DNA of 64,000 nucleotides, taken from positions 106,804 through 170,803 of the forward strand of contig NZ_CAKASM010000006.1 of assembly GCF_916858675.1 (NCBI RefSeq), read 5' to 3'. The notes below the pieces were generated by a model. The model was given only the letters and a program-made list of their open reading frames with translations. It searched no databases and had not been told where the DNA came from. Positions 17,817 to 33,292 of this stretch are shown here, one piece after another. Each line of letters starts with the position of its first letter. The stretch's first letter is position 1. Origin of the DNA: Sphingomonas sp. Leaf21. GTDB lineage: Bacteria > Pseudomonadota > Alphaproteobacteria > Sphingomonadales > Sphingomonadaceae. The position numbers and the translations under genes were made by a program.

Positions 17817-18216
17817 TGCCGATCACCTTGCCGCATGTCACGCCACTCCCGCAGGCGGGAGGGGATGGGGGAGGGCCTCGCCTCGAGTGGTGTCGCCCGT
17901 GGCCTGGCCTCCACCCCAAACCCCTCCCCCCTGCCGGGAGGAGGGGCTTGATGCAGATCACGCCGCCGCCGTCACGCCCCTCCCGCAGGCGGGAGGGGAT
18001 GGGGGAGGGCCTCGCCTCGAGTGGTGTCGCCCGTGGCCTGGCCCCCGCCCCAAACCCCTCCCCCCTGCCGGGAGGAGGGGCTTGATGCCGATCACCTCGC
18101 CGCACGTCACGCCCCTCCCGCAGGCGGGAGGGGGTGGGGGAGGGGCTCGCCTCGTGTGGTGTCGCCCGTGGCCTGGCCCCCACCCCAAACCCCTCCCCCC
18201 TGCGGGGAGGTGGGGC
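17736..18216. repeat. Tandem array of ~134-bp GC-rich repeats
   Basis: The landmark GTGGTGTCGCCCGTGGCC recurs at 17752, 17887, 18021 and 18156, a period of 134-135 bases, for about 3.6 copies. Each unit contains CCCCTCCCCCCTGCCGGGAGGAGGGGCTTGATG and a CCCGCAGGCGGGAGGGG hairpin; units differ by few changes (for example CGTGTGG or CGAGTGG). The array fills the 400-base gap between cobF and cobO and overlaps the last 80 bases of cobF. No other gene is seen here. Confidence 0.9.
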
Positions 18217-18815
<599 letters not shown>

Positions 18816-18819
<4 letters not shown>

Positions 18820-19340
18820 GTGTCTCCTGAAAGTCGCAACGACAGCCCCGCCACCACCAGGTCGGTCGCGTCGCAGACCCGCGCCAGCCGCTGGTTGAGC
18901 GTGCCTTGCGCATCTCGGAAGCGCCGGGCCAGCGCATTGTCGGGGACGATGCCGAAGCCGACCTCGTTGCTGACCAGCACCACCGGGCCTGCTGCGTCAT
19001 CGAGGGCGGCGACCAGCGCCTCGGACGCGGCCGTCAGGTCCGCCTCGCCCAGCAGCAAATTGGTGAGCCACAAGGTCAGGCAGTCGACCAGGACCACCCG
19101 GTCGGCGCGGCCATGTTCGCGGATCGCTTCGGGCAGAGCGAGCGGGGCCTCCACCGTGGTCCAGCGCGCGTCGCGGTCGGCGACATGGCGTGCGATCCGA
19201 TCGCGCATTTCCTCGTCCCAGGCCTGCGCCGTCGCGATGAAGCAGCCTTGCGGCGTCATCGCCTCGGCAAGCGCCTGTGCATGGCGGCTTTTGCCCGACC
19301 GGGCACCGCCGAGGACGAGAATGGTCCGGGGCTTGGTCAT
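18816..19340 (-). CDS. cobU: Bifunctional adenosylcobinamide kinase / guanylyltransferase CobU (CobP)
   Basis: Phosphorylates adenosylcobinamide and then guanylylates it. The 174-residue protein starts with the P-loop GGARSGKS (11-18), then ATAQAWDEEMRDRIARH, VVLVDCLTLWLTNLL and SNEVGFGIVP, all typical. The start chosen is ATG 19340 (MTKPRT); ATG 19352 (MRWRM) in the same frame is possible. It is divergent from cobD, with only 42 bases between the starts, so the promoters must overlap there. Confidence 0.95.
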
Positions 19341-19382
19341 GCGCCATCGCATTGCGGGAGCGAGGCCGTGAGGCAAGCGGAA

Positions 19383-20354
19383 ATGGACGTGCTGACCTAT
19401 CATGGCGGGCGGATCGACGCGGCCAGGGCCCTGTTTCCGGCCGTGACCGCGCCGTGGCTGGACCTGTCGACGGGGATCAACCCGGTGCCCTGGACACCGC
19501 CCGAAGGGCTCGCGGTCGATGCCGCGCCCTTGCCCGACCGCAGCGCGCTCGCCCGGTTGGAGGCCTTGGCGGCGGCGCATTTCGGCGTCGCGCCGGAACG
19601 TGCGGCGGCGGTGCCGGGGAGCGAGATGGCGCTTCGCCTGTTGCCGATGCTGGGCGTGAGCCAGCCGATCGTCGCGGTGCGGCCCGGTTACGGCACGCAC
19701 GGCGCGGTGGCGTCGGCGCGGGTCGATCATGCGGGATTGGAGCATTGGGCCGGGCGAACCGGAAGCCTGTTGCTGGCCAATCCCAACAACCCGGACGGCG
19801 TCCACCGCTCGGACGGGCAACTGGCGCGACTGGCGGATGCGCAGGCGCGGGCGGGCGGCTGGCTGATCCTGGACGAGGCCTTTGCCGATGCGATGCCGCA
19901 GCCCGGTTTCGCCGGGGGCGAGCGGGTGGTCGTGCTGCGGTCCTTTGGCAAGTTCTTCGGGCTGGCGGGGGTAAGGCTCGGCTTCGTCATCGCCGCGCCG
20001 GAGGTGGTGGGGCGGCTACGCGACCTGTTGGGCGACTGGCCGGTCTCGGCCCATGCCATCGCCTGGGGCGGGGCGGCCTATGCCGATCGCGCATGGATCG
20101 CGGCGACGCGGAGCGCTCTGGTCGAGCGTGCGGCGGCGCTGGACACGGTGCTCGTGCGCCACGGGCTGGTGCCGAAGGGGGAATGCCCGCTGTTCCGCAT
20201 GGTCGAGACGCCCGGGGCCGCTGCCCTGTTCCTGAGGCTGGCGGCGGCGGGAATTCTGATCCGGCCCTTCGCCGACGCGCCCGAGCGTTTGCGCTTCGGC
20301 GTCCCCGTGGCGTCCGACCTCGCCCGACTGGACGAGGCGTTGCGCCATGGCTGA
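19383..20354 (+). CDS. cobD: Threonine-phosphate decarboxylase CobD (CobC in Pseudomonas nomenclature)
   Basis: PLP-dependent class I/II aminotransferase-fold enzyme that makes (R)-1-amino-2-propanol phosphate for the nucleotide loop. The 323-residue protein has YHGGRI and LDLSTGINP at the N-terminus, LANPNNPDG, LDEAFAD, and the PLP lysine Lys190 in RSFGKFFGLAGVRLG. The start ATG at 19383 is the first with normal family N-terminus; an upstream in-frame GTG near 19368 cannot be excluded. cbiB starts within its 3' end. Confidence 0.94.
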   Translation: MDVLTYHGGRIDAARALFPAVTAPWLDLSTGINPVPWTPPEGLAVDAAPLPDRSALARLEALAAAHFGVAPERAAAVPGSEMALRLLPMLGVSQPIVAVRPGYGTHGAVASARVDHAGLEHWAGRTGSLLLANPNNPDGVHRSDGQLARLADAQARAGGWLILDEAFADAMPQPGFAGGERVVVLRSFGKFFGLAGVRLGFVIAAPEVVGRLRDLLGDWPVSAHAIAWGGAAYADRAWIAATRSALVERAAALDTVLVRHGLVPKGECPLFRMVETPGAAALFLRLAAAGILIRPFADAPERLRFGVPVASDLARLDEALRHG

Positions 20355-21285
20355 TCCCATTGCGCTGGTGGCGCTGGCGCTCGATGCCGCGATCGGCTGG
20401 CCCGACCGGGTTTATGCCCGGATCGGGCATCCGGTCGGTGGCTTTGCCCGGTTCCTCAATCTGTGCGAGCGTCTGGGCAACCGGCCCGACCGGTCGGAGG
20501 GGATGCGGCGGGTGCTGGGCGTCGCGACGATCCTGACCCTGATCGTCCTGACCGGCGCGGCGGGATGGTGGATCAACCGGGAAGCGCACCTGTTGTTCGG
20601 CCGCTGGGGCTGGATGGTGAACGCCGTGCTGGCGTGGCCGGCCCTGGCGCAGCGCAGCCTCTATCTCCACGTCCGCCCCGTCGCCGGGGCGCTGTCGCGC
20701 GGCGACCTGTCTGCCGCCCGTGCGCTCGTCGCGCGGGTGGTGGGGCGCGATACCGGGCGGCTGGACGAGGCGGGCGTCTCGCGCGCCGCGATCGAGACGC
20801 TGGCGGAGAGCTTCTGCGACGGCATCGTCGCGCCCCTGTTCTGGCTGTTGCTGCTCGGCCTGCCGGGCGTGTGGACGTACAAGGCAATCAACACCGCCGA
20901 CAGCCTGATCGGGCATAAGGAACCGCGCTGGCGGGCCTTTGGCTGGGCGGCGGCGCGGATCGACGATGGCGCGAACTGGATTCCGGCGCGCATCGCGGGG
21001 GCGCTGGTGTGCCTGGCGGGGGCGGGCGGATGGCGGGTGATGACGCGCGATGCGCGCGCCCACGCCTCGCCCAATGCGGGCTGGCCGGAGGCGGCGATGG
21101 CGGGGGCGCTGGGCGTCGCGCTGGCCGGGCCGGTCGCCTATGACGGAGTGACCCAGATCAAGCCATGGATCGGGCGCGGGGGGCGGAGCGCGAACCCCGC
21201 CGATATCGTCAGCGCCCTGCAAATCTATGCGCGTGCCTGCCTGCTCCTCTGGGTGATCGCGGGGGGTGTCGCATGGCTGGCGTGA
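20347..21285 (+). CDS. cbiB: Adenosylcobinamide-phosphate synthase CbiB
   Basis: Integral membrane enzyme that attaches aminopropanol phosphate to adenosylcobyric acid (CobD in Pseudomonas nomenclature). The 312-residue protein has several hydrophobic helices, and the family blocks HPVGGFARF, [34 protein letters not shown] and [11 protein letters not shown]. It overlaps cobD by 8 bases and cobQ by about 13, so the three are coupled. Confidence 0.95.
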   Translation: MADPIALVALALDAAIGWPDRVYARIGHPVGGFARFLNLCERLGNRPDRSEGMRRVLGVATILTLIVLTGAAGWWINREAHLLFGRWGWMVNAVLAWPALAQRSLYLHVRPVAGALSRGDLSAARALVARVVGRDTGRLDEAGVSRAAIETLAESFCDGIVAPLFWLLLLGLPGVWTYKAINTADSLIGHKEPRWRAFGWAAARIDDGANWIPARIAGALVCLAGAGGWRVMTRDARAHASPNAGWPEAAMAGALGVALAGPVAYDGVTQIKPWIGRGGRSANPADIVSALQIYARACLLLWVIAGGVAWLA

Positions 21286-22727
21286 TGATCCAGGGCACGG
21301 GTTCGGACGTCGGCAAGTCGGTGCTGGTCGCCGGGCTGTGCCGCCTGTTCGCCAATCGCGGCCTTTCCGTCCGCCCCTTCAAGCCGCAGAATATGAGCAA
21401 CAACGCCGCCGCCACCCCCGATGGCGGCGAGATCGGGCGCGCCCAGGCGACCCAGGCGCTGGCCGCGCGGGTGGTCCCGCATGTCGACATGAATCCGGTC
21501 CTGCTGAAGCCGCAGGGCGACCGCACCTCACAACTCATCGTGCGGGGGCAGGTGCGGGGGATGCTGCCCGCGTCCCGGTGGCGCGAGGGGCGGATCGGCC
21601 TGTTGCCCGACGTGGTCGAATGCTATCGCCGTCTGGAGGCGCAGTGCGACCTGGTCATCGTCGAGGGGGCGGGATCGCCCGCCGAGGTCAATCTGCGCAG
21701 CGGCGACATCGCCAATATGGGCTTCGCGCGCGCGGCGGGCGTGCCGGTGGTGCTGGCCGGGGACATCGATCGCGGCGGGGTGATCGCGTCGCTGGTCGGC
21801 ACCAAGGCGGTGATCGACCCCGACGACGCCGCGATGATCCGGGGCTTTCTGGTCAACAAGTTTCGCGGCGACCCCGCGCTGTTCGCCGATGGCATGGGCG
21901 TGATCGCGGCGCATACCGGATGGCGCTCGCTGGGGTTGATCCCCTGGCTGGCCGACGCGGCGCGGCTGCCCAGCGAAGATGCGGTGGTGCTGGAGCGTGC
22001 GGGGGTGGGCACCGGCGGGCGGGTCGTGATCGCCTGTCCGGTCACGCCGCGCATCGCCAATTTCGACGATCTCGATCCGCTCCGCCTGGAGCCGCAGGTC
22101 GAGCTGGTCATGGTCCGCCCCGGCGAGCCGATTCCCGATGCCGCGATGATCGTGCTGGCGGGATCGAAGGCGACCATCGCCGACCTCGCCTTCCTCCGCG
22201 CGCAGGGATGGGACATCGATATCGCCGCGCATCACCGGCGCGGTCGGCCGGTGCTGGGGCTGTGCGGGGGGTATCAGATGCTGGGGCGGAACGTGGCCGA
22301 CCCGGATGGGATCGAGGGCCCCGCCGGAAGCGTCGCGGGGCTGGGGCTGCTGAACGTCGAGACGGTGCTGACGGCCGAGAAGACGGTGCGGCCGGTGACG
22401 GGCGAGGCGCTGGGTGCCGACTTCTCGGGCTATGAGATCCATCTCGGACGGACGAGCGGCCCGGACACCGCGCGGCCCGTGGGTCATCTCGCCGATGGCC
22501 GGGCGGAGGGCGCGATGAGCGCCGACGGCCTGGTCGCGGGCAGCTACATCCATGGCCTGCTGGGCGAGGCGGGGCAGCGTGCCGCGTGGCTCGCCCGGAT
22601 CGGCTTGGCCGGGCAGGGGCCGGACCACGCCGCCGATGTCGATGCCGCGCTCGACGCCATCGCCGCCGTGCTGGAGGCGCATGTGGATGGCGACGCGCTG
22701 CTTCGGATCGCTCAGACGGCGGCGTAG
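21273..22727 (+). CDS. cobQ: Cobyric acid synthase CobQ
   Basis: Amidates the four side chains b, d, e and g of adenosylcobyrinic acid a,c-diamide. The 484-residue protein has the P-loop variant [12 protein letters not shown] (7-18), [24 protein letters not shown] and [11 protein letters not shown], then a glutamine amidotransferase domain with nucleophile Cys331 in [11 protein letters not shown] and SYIHGL near the end. The start is ATG 21273 (MAGVM); ATG 21285 (MIQGTG) is an alternative just at the cbiB stop. Its 3' end overlaps convergent cobS by 16 bases. Confidence 0.96.
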   Translation: MAGVMIQGTGSDVGKSVLVAGLCRLFANRGLSVRPFKPQNMSNNAAATPDGGEIGRAQATQALAARVVPHVDMNPVLLKPQGDRTSQLIVRGQVRGMLPASRWREGRIGLLPDVVECYRRLEAQCDLVIVEGAGSPAEVNLRSGDIANMGFARAAGVPVVLAGDIDRGGVIASLVGTKAVIDPDDAAMIRGFLVNKFRGDPALFADGMGVIAAHTGWRSLGLIPWLADAARLPSEDAVVLERAGVGTGGRVVIACPVTPRIANFDDLDPLRLEPQVELVMVRPGEPIPDAAMIVLAGSKATIADLAFLRAQGWDIDIAAHHRRGRPVLGLCGGYQMLGRNVADPDGIEGPAGSVAGLGLLNVETVLTAEKTVRPVTGEALGADFSGYEIHLGRTSGPDTARPVGHLADGRAEGAMSADGLVAGSYIHGLLGEAGQRAAWLARIGLAGQGPDHAADVDAALDAIAAVLEAHVDGDALLRIAQTAA

Positions 22728-23428
22728 AATGCGGCGGCGAACAGCATCGCGGTTTCGGTCAACTCGATGCCTGCGCCGTGCACGTCGCCGCTCATCCCGC
22801 CCAGACGTCGGTGGAACCACCATGCCAGCACCCCGATGGCGAGTGGTGCGGCCAGCAGCGGCGGCGAGAACCAACTCGATGCGAGCAGAACGACCAGCCA
22901 GATCACCGGATCATAGGGCCTCGCCGCGCCCGCGACCAGCGCGCCGAGCCCGCCGGGCTTGAGCGGCGGCAGCCACCGTGCCCAGGCGAGCGGCCCGATC
23001 CGCGCCGCCGCCGGGATCAGCATGATCCCCAGCCAGCCCTGAGGCGGCACGAGGTGAAGCAGGACCAGCTTGGCAAGCAGTTGCATGACCAGCGCCACCG
23101 TGCCGAAGCTGCCGATATGCGGGTCGCTCATCACCGACAACAGCCGCGACCGATCGCCATGCGCCGCGCCGAGCCCGTCGCTGAGATCCGCCAGCCCGTC
23201 GAGATGCAGCGCACCCGTCGCCCACACCCAGGCGAGCAGCGCCAGCAGCGCGCCGGTCCACGGATCGACCCTGGTGCCCAGCCATCCCGCGCCCGCTACG
23301 ATCGCGCCGATGACGAGGCCCGCCACGGGATAGAGCCGGATCGCGCGCGCGAAATCGTCCGCATCGGCCTCCACGCGCGGCATGGGCAACCGCGTGAGGA
23401 AGCCGAGTGCGACGATCAGCGTCCTCAT
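22712..23428 (-). CDS. cobS: Adenosylcobinamide-GDP ribazoletransferase CobS (CobV)
   Basis: Polytopic membrane enzyme that joins adenosylcobinamide-GDP and alpha-ribazole to form cobalamin. The 238-residue protein has FLTRLPMP at the N-terminus, [29 protein letters not shown] and [16 protein letters not shown], the CobS signatures, with multiple hydrophobic helices. The start ATG at 23428 overlaps the stop of the phosphatase gene (4 bases). Although the frame is open much further upstream, that part overlaps other genes. Confidence 0.95.
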   Translation of the reverse strand: MRTLIVALGFLTRLPMPRVEADADDFARAIRLYPVAGLVIGAIVAGAGWLGTRVDPWTGALLALLAWVWATGALHLDGLADLSDGLGAAHGDRSRLLSVMSDPHIGSFGTVALVMQLLAKLVLLHLVPPQGWLGIMLIPAAARIGPLAWARWLPPLKPGGLGALVAGAARPYDPVIWLVVLLASSWFSPPLLAAPLAIGVLAWWFHRRLGGMSGDVHGAGIELTETAMLFAAAFYAAV

Positions 23429-23982
23429 GCCGTCACCAACCCCGTCAGTTGCGCGGTGCGGGGGGCGCCGTCCCACACCTCCAGCGTCACCAGGCTCGCA
23501 TAGGGCAATGCGATGGACCAGACGGCGCGCCGATCGAAGCCGCAAAGCATATGCAGCGCCGCGCGGATCGCGCCGCCGTGGGTGACGATCAGGGTCGGTT
23601 CGGGCGGCAGTTCGCTGATCGCCGCCGATACCCGGCCGACCAGATCCGACCAGCGCTCGCCACCGGGGGGCGGGGCGGCATCCGGGTCCTGCCAGAAGCG
23701 GTCGAGCGCGGCGGCATCGATCGCGGCGGGGCTCAGCCCGTCCCACGCGCCGAAATCGAGTTCGCGCCAGCGGGGATCGACGATGCTGGGCCCTATCCCC
23801 TCGGAACAGGCGCGCGCGCGCGACAGGTCGGAGCTGATCCGCCGATCGACCTCCAGGCCCCGCGCGCGTCCGACGCAGGCGGCGATTCCCCGCGGCGTCG
23901 CAGGGCTGTCGGTCCGTCCCAGCATCCGCCCGGTCAGTTCGGGTTCGCCGTGGCGAAGCAGATGCAGGCGGAAGCCGGTCAT
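23425..23982 (-). CDS. cobC: Histidine phosphatase, probable alpha-ribazole phosphatase
   Basis: Phosphoglycerate-mutase-fold phosphatase; by context it probably removes phosphate from alpha-ribazole-5'-phosphate (or the cobalamin phosphate). The 185-residue protein has RHGE (10-13) with the phospho-accepting His11, a second arginine in RISSDLSRARA, WRELDFGAWDG, and the second catalytic histidine in VTHGG (135-138). It is locked between cobT and cobS by 4-base overlaps on both sides. Confidence 0.88.
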   Translation of the reverse strand: MTGFRLHLLRHGEPELTGRMLGRTDSPATPRGIAACVGRARGLEVDRRISSDLSRARACSEGIGPSIVDPRWRELDFGAWDGLSPAAIDAAALDRFWQDPDAAPPPGGERWSDLVGRVSAAISELPPEPTLIVTHGGAIRAALHMLCGFDRRAVWSIALPYASLVTLEVWDGAPRTAQLTGLVTA

Positions 23983-24989
23983 GCGGAGGCGACTCCCGCC
24001 TCGGCAAAGGTCGCCATGCCGTCATGCGCGGCGAGCGCGGCGCGGATGACCTGTACCGCCACCGCCGCGCCGCTGCCCTCTCCGAGCCGCATACCCAGCG
24101 ACAGGATCGGGTCGAGTCCCAGCCGCGCGAGCAGCCGGACATGCCCCGGCTCGGCGGAGCAATGCCCCGCCAGGCAATGGCCGGTGATCGCCGGTTCGAC
24201 CATCGCCAGCGGTGCGATCGCGGCGGTGCCGATGAAGCCGTCGAGCACGACCGGGACCCGGCGCCTCCGCGCGGCCAGCACCGCGCCCGCCATCGCCGCG
24301 ATCTCCCGCCCGCCGAGACGACGCAGGATCTCGAACGCGCCGGTCAGATGCTCGCCGTGGAGCGCCAGCCCGTCCGATACCGCCGCCGCCTTGCGCGACA
24401 ATCCCTGCGCGTCGACGCCCGTGCCGGGACCGACCCAGTCGGATGCGGCCCCGCCGAAGCTGGCGGCGGCGAGCGCGGCGGCGGGGGTGGTGTTGCCGAT
24501 CCCCATCTCCCCCAGCACCAGCAGGTCGGCATCGCCCACCGCCTCGGCCCCGGCATTCAGCGCGGCGAGGCATTCCGCCTCGCTCATCGCAGGGGCGGTC
24601 GTGAAGTCGGCGGTCGGGCGATCGAGATCGAGCGGTACGACCGACAGAGCGAGCCCCGCCGCCGCCGCCAGCGCGTTGATCGCGGCGCCTCCGTGGGCGA
24701 AGTTGGCGACCATCTGCGCGGTGACTTCCGCCGGGAAGGCGCTGACGCCGCGCGCGACGACGCCGTGATTGCCCGCGAAGATGACCGCCCGGCCGTGTGC
24801 GATCCGGGGGCGCTCGACGCCCTGCCACCCGGCGATGAAGACCGCGATCTCCTCGAGGCGGCCGAGCGAGCCGGGGGGCTTGGTCAATTGCGCCTGCCGC
24901 GCGGTGGCGGCGTCGCGTGCGGCTCGGTCGGGTCGGGGCAGCGAGGCGAGCGCGGCGTCGAAATCGGCGATGGTCGGAAAGGCGCTCAT
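23979..24989 (-). CDS. cobT: Nicotinate-nucleotide--dimethylbenzimidazole phosphoribosyltransferase CobT
   Basis: Makes alpha-ribazole phosphate from NaMN and DMB. The 336-residue protein has LTKPPGSLGRLEE, FAGNHGVVARGVSAFP, the loop GEMGIGNTTPAAAL, LDGFIGTAAIAPL and SLGMRLGEGSGAAVA, all characteristic. The start MSAFPTI at 24989 is chosen over an upstream ATG at 25052 because it overlaps the DUF1636 stop by 4 bases and fits the family length. It should not be confused with the chelatase subunit also called CobT. Confidence 0.96.
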   Translation of the reverse strand: MSAFPTIADFDAALASLPRPDRAARDAATARQAQLTKPPGSLGRLEEIAVFIAGWQGVERPRIAHGRAVIFAGNHGVVARGVSAFPAEVTAQMVANFAHGGAAINALAAAAGLALSVVPLDLDRPTADFTTAPAMSEAECLAALNAGAEAVGDADLLVLGEMGIGNTTPAAALAAASFGGAASDWVGPGTGVDAQGLSRKAAAVSDGLALHGEHLTGAFEILRRLGGREIAAMAGAVLAARRRRVPVVLDGFIGTAAIAPLAMVEPAITGHCLAGHCSAEPGHVRLLARLGLDPILSLGMRLGEGSGAAVAVQVIRAALAAHDGMATFAEAGVASA

Positions 24990-25393
24990 TCGACTACGAA
25001 TCCCTCGGGCGGCGTGCGGGTGAGGAAATGGCCCTTCACCCCCTGCGGCCATTGCTTGTACGGCACCTGGCCCCAGTCGCTGTCGGCATAGGCGCGGGCA
25101 TAGTCCAGGATGGCGCGCGCGGCATCGTCGTCGGGGGTGAACTTGCCCATCACATAGCCGACCTTGCCGGGGCAGCGCAGATGGATGGCGCAGAAGGACT
25201 GGCAGGCGAAGAGACAGGGCATCTCCTCGACCGCGACATCGGCATAGGCGGGATCGGACGCGTGGACGCGGCGCAACGCCTCGACCAGCAATGCGCCACC
25301 GCGCCTGCCGTCCGCATTCTCTCGCACGTCGTCCGACAGGCGACAGGTGTTGCAGGCGACCACGGCGGGGCCGTTGGCGGCGGGTTTCAGCAT
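24986..25393 (-). CDS. DUF1636 cysteine-rich metal-binding-type protein
   Basis: A 135-residue protein of the DUF1636 family, function unknown, common in alphaproteobacterial cobalamin loci. Six cysteines are arranged as C14-x2-C17 near the N-terminus and C60-x3-C64-x3-C68-x5-C74 in the middle, similar to thioredoxin-like ferredoxins, so an iron-sulfur cluster or other metal is likely (inference). The start ATG at 25393 (MLKPAANG) is preferred to one at 25429. It is the first gene after riboswitch 3 and overlaps cobT by 4 bases. Confidence 0.82.
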   Translation of the reverse strand: MLKPAANGPAVVACNTCRLSDDVRENADGRRGGALLVEALRRVHASDPAYADVAVEEMPCLFACQSFCAIHLRCPGKVGYVMGKFTPDDDAARAILDYARAYADSDWGQVPYKQWPQGVKGHFLTRTPPEGFVVE

Positions 25394-25498
25394 CGGTTCG
25401 GCTCGGTCATTCGGGGCATGTCTCCACAATGGCGCTGTCGTCGCGCGAGGGGGAAGCCCCGTCCGTCCGGCACACCCTGACCGGTCGAAAGACGACCG

Positions 25499-25658
25499 CG
25501 ACGGGCAGGTCTCCTGGCTCGCGGGTCGGTGCCGGTCCGCCGCCTTCTCGGGGAGAGTCCCAATGGCGCGTTGGCGAACGGCTCGCCGCTTACAGTTGCA
25601 GGGGCAGCCGGGGCATCACACCCCATTCCCTTTTGATCCCCGAGGGGAACCTGTCGCG
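25499..25658 (-). promoter_or_regulatory. Cobalamin riboswitch 3 (upstream of DUF1636-cobT-cobC-cobS)
   Basis: On the minus strand the elements appear in order: AAGGGAATGGGG, the core GCAACTGTAAGCGGCG (about 25589-25604) and the B12 box AGCCAGGAGACCTGCC (about 25504-25519). It ends about 105 bases before the DUF1636 start. Its variable parts differ from riboswitches 1 and 2. The whole 305-base gap between the S9 peptidase and DUF1636 is largely this element. Confidence 0.93.
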
Positions 25659-25698
25659 CTGCGAGCGATAGGCGTGTGGGGGATGGGTGGCAACACCG

Positions 25699-31127
<5,429 letters not shown>

Positions 31128-31165
31128 TTAAACCCGATGAATCCGGCCTTGGGGCTTGCGCTTGG

Positions 31166-31180
31166 TGATACAAGATATCA
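31166..31180. promoter_or_regulatory. Candidate operator palindrome TGATA-N5-TATCA
   Basis: A perfect 5-bp inverted repeat, TGATA (31166-31170) and TATCA (31176-31180), sits in the AT-richer divergent gap between the GH2 operon and the MerC-like gene. It could be a regulator site for either side. No regulator gene is next to it; support is only the symmetry and location. Confidence 0.3.
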
Positions 31181-31215
31181 TTTGCGTCCTGCCGGGGCGG
31201 CGGAAAGGCAAGATC

Positions 31216-31644
31216 ATGATCGGACACGGGAATGGCGAGGGACAGGCGATCGCGCTGCCGCCACGGACGGCGCGGCGTGCGTTGGACCATATGGCGATCT
31301 CCGCGTCGACCCTGTGCCTGTTCCATTGCCTGGCCTTGCCGGTCCTGATCGGTTTCCTGCCGTCGATCGCCACATGGATCGACCTGGGTGAGGCGTTCCA
31401 CATCGTCATGCTGGCGATCGCCGTGCCGTTGAGCGCCACCGCCCTGCTGCGCGGCTGGCGGCGGCATGGCAGTGCGGCGCCGGTCATCGGCGGTGCGGTC
31501 GGGCTCGGCCTGTTGACCCTGGGCGTGGTGTTCGAGGGTGGCGTGGCGGGAACGCCGCTGACCGTCATGGGCGGCCTGGCGTTGGCGGCGGCGCATGTCC
31601 TGAACCTGCGGAGCGACCGTCTCGCCGCGCTGTGCGCGCTTTGA
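31216..31644 (+). CDS. MerC-domain membrane protein
   Basis: Small inner-membrane protein of 142 residues with about four hydrophobic segments. LCLFHC (residues 33-38: Cys34, His37, Cys38) in the first helix is the metal-thiol pair of the MerC mercury-transport family. In sphingomonads such proteins often occur without a mer operon, and no merR or merA is nearby, so mercury transport is not implied. The ATG at 31216 is preferred to the first one at 31156 because of the AAGGCAAGA site upstream and the normal family length. Confidence 0.82.
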   Translation: MIGHGNGEGQAIALPPRTARRALDHMAISASTLCLFHCLALPVLIGFLPSIATWIDLGEAFHIVMLAIAVPLSATALLRGWRRHGSAAPVIGGAVGLGLLTLGVVFEGGVAGTPLTVMGGLALAAAHVLNLRSDRLAALCAL

Positions 31645-31752
31645 ATCGCGGCATGACTGTCCCGGCCTTTCTTCCACGCCGCTCTTGACCCGGACGCTCG
31701 GTTTCGCGCAGGCGCAGAGCGCAGAAACACGGGTATCTCGCGGGAGAATGGA

Positions 31753-32652
31753 ATGACCGAGGCACAGGATCGGATCGTCGCTGGCGTCGAGTTGGGCGGT
31801 ACGAAATCGATTGTGCTGATCGGACGCGGGCGGGACATATTGGTGTCCGAGCGCTTGCCGACCACCACCCCCGCGATCACGCTGGCCGCGCTCGCGCAGC
31901 GGCTGGCCGAATGGCGCGAGCAATATAAGCCAGAGGCGCTGGGGATCGGCAGCTTCGGCCCGATCGCGCTCGACAAGACCGGCATGGACTATGGCCATAT
32001 GCTCGCGACGCCCAAGCCCGGCTGGGCGGGTGCCGACGTGGCGGGCGCGCTGTCCGAGGGCTTCGGCGATCGGGTCGCGATTCACACCGACGTGACCGGC
32101 GCGGCGCTGGCCGAGGGGCAATGGGGCGCCGCGCGCGGCCTGTCCGACCATGTCTATGTCACGATCGGCACCGGCGTCGGCATGGGCATCATCGTCAATG
32201 GCCAGCCGGTCTCAGGCCGGATGCACCCTGAGGCGGGGCATGTCCGCGTCCGTCGCGTCGCGGGCGACGACTTTGCCGGGGCCTGTCCCTTCCATGGCGA
32301 TTGCCTCGAGGGACTGGTCGCGGGGCCGGGGATCGCGGCGCGTGTCGGCCGTCCCGCGCAGGAACTGGCGGCGGACGATCCCGCCTGGACCTTCGTCGCC
32401 GATGCGATCGCGGAGAGCTTTGCCGGGCTGTTCCTGACGCTCGCCTGCGGCCGGATCGTGATCGGCGGCGGCGTGGGCGTCGGCCAGCCGCATCTGCTCG
32501 ACATGGTCCGCCACGCGACGGTCGAGAAGCTGTCGGGCTACCTGCCCTTCGTCGACGCGGCGCAGGTCGCCAACCGGATCGTCCATGCGCAGCTGGGTGA
32601 CCAGGCCGGACCGCTCGGCACCCTGGCGCTCGCCCGGTCGGTTCTGGACTGA
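31753..32652 (+). CDS. ROK-family sugar kinase, probable fructokinase
   Basis: ATP-dependent hexose kinase of the ROK family, 299 residues. The N-terminal phosphate loop is VELGGTKS (12-19), Asp113 in HTDVTGAAL is the likely catalytic base, and the zinc site is His163 with CPFHGDC (Cys178, His181, Cys184). The HPEAGHVRVRR and PFHGDCLEGL blocks are those of the bacterial fructokinase subgroup rather than glucokinase. The start ATG at 31753 has GGGAGAATGGA nearby. No sugar transporter or regulator is adjacent. Confidence 0.88.
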   Translation: MTEAQDRIVAGVELGGTKSIVLIGRGRDILVSERLPTTTPAITLAALAQRLAEWREQYKPEALGIGSFGPIALDKTGMDYGHMLATPKPGWAGADVAGALSEGFGDRVAIHTDVTGAALAEGQWGAARGLSDHVYVTIGTGVGMGIIVNGQPVSGRMHPEAGHVRVRRVAGDDFAGACPFHGDCLEGLVAGPGIAARVGRPAQELAADDPAWTFVADAIAESFAGLFLTLACGRIVIGGGVGVGQPHLLDMVRHATVEKLSGYLPFVDAAQVANRIVHAQLGDQAGPLGTLALARSVLD

Positions 32653-32743
32653 GCACAATCCTCCCCATGCCGGGGGGATCAGAAAGCGCTGTCCTACAGC
32701 GAACCGATATGGTTCGTATCCCCCGCAAACGGGGGAGAGCGAC

Positions 32744-33292
32744 ATGGACGGTGAGGACATCGACACACTGATCGCGCAGGTGATCGCGCGCGAGGGGGAT
32801 TATAGCGACCATCCCGCCGATCGCGGCGGCGCGACGCGGTTCGGGATCAGCGAGGCGGTGGCGCGCGCGGATGGCTATGCCGGGCCGATGCGCCGCCTGC
32901 CGCTGGCCCGCGCGGAGGCGATTTATCGCCGCCTCTACTGGACCGCGCCGGGCCTCGACCGGGTGGCCAGCCGCGCACCGCGTCTGGCGGCTGAGCTGTT
33001 CGACACCGGCGTCAACATGGGAACGGCGGTGTCGGCCGGGTTCCTGCAACGCGCGCTCAACGCGCTCAATCGCGGCGAGCGCGACTATCCCGATCTCACC
33101 CCCGACGGACGGATCGGCCCCGCCACGCTGGCGGCGCTCGATGCCTTTCTCCGTCATCGCGGACCGGCGGGCGAGGTCGTGCTGCTCAAGGCGGTGGAGG
33201 CCTTGCAGGGCGAACGCTATCTGACCCTGGCCGAGCGGCGTCCGGCCAATGAGGCGTTCCTCTATGGCTGGCTCGCGGATCGCCTGTCGTGA
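32744..33292 (+). CDS. GH108 N-acetylmuramidase-type endolysin with peptidoglycan-binding domain
   Basis: The 182-residue protein has the GH108 catalytic region at the N-terminus with Glu18 in AREGDYS, DRGGATRFGI (26-35), and a C-terminal PG_binding_3-like domain (about 95-180, LTPDGRIGPATLAAL). There is no signal peptide, so release needs a holin, and the next gene, overlapping by 4 bases (GTGA), encodes one. The start ATG at 32744 has GGGGGAGAG just upstream. This pair resembles the endolysin and holin that release gene transfer agents in Rhodobacter (rcc00555/rcc00556). No phage structural genes are nearby. Confidence 0.88.
   Translation: MDGEDIDTLIAQVIAREGDYSDHPADRGGATRFGISEAVARADGYAGPMRRLPLARAEAIYRRLYWTAPGLDRVASRAPRLAAELFDTGVNMGTAVSAGFLQRALNALNRGERDYPDLTPDGRIGPATLAALDAFLRHRGPAGEVVLLKAVEALQGERYLTLAERRPANEAFLYGWLADRLS

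Noticed and set aside
17736..18216. Possible CRISPR array
   Set aside because: Units of 134 bases are repeated almost whole, without unique spacers, and no cas genes are near.
31216..31644. Mercury resistance operon
   Set aside because: Only a MerC-like gene is present; no merR, merT, merP or merA in the neighbourhood.
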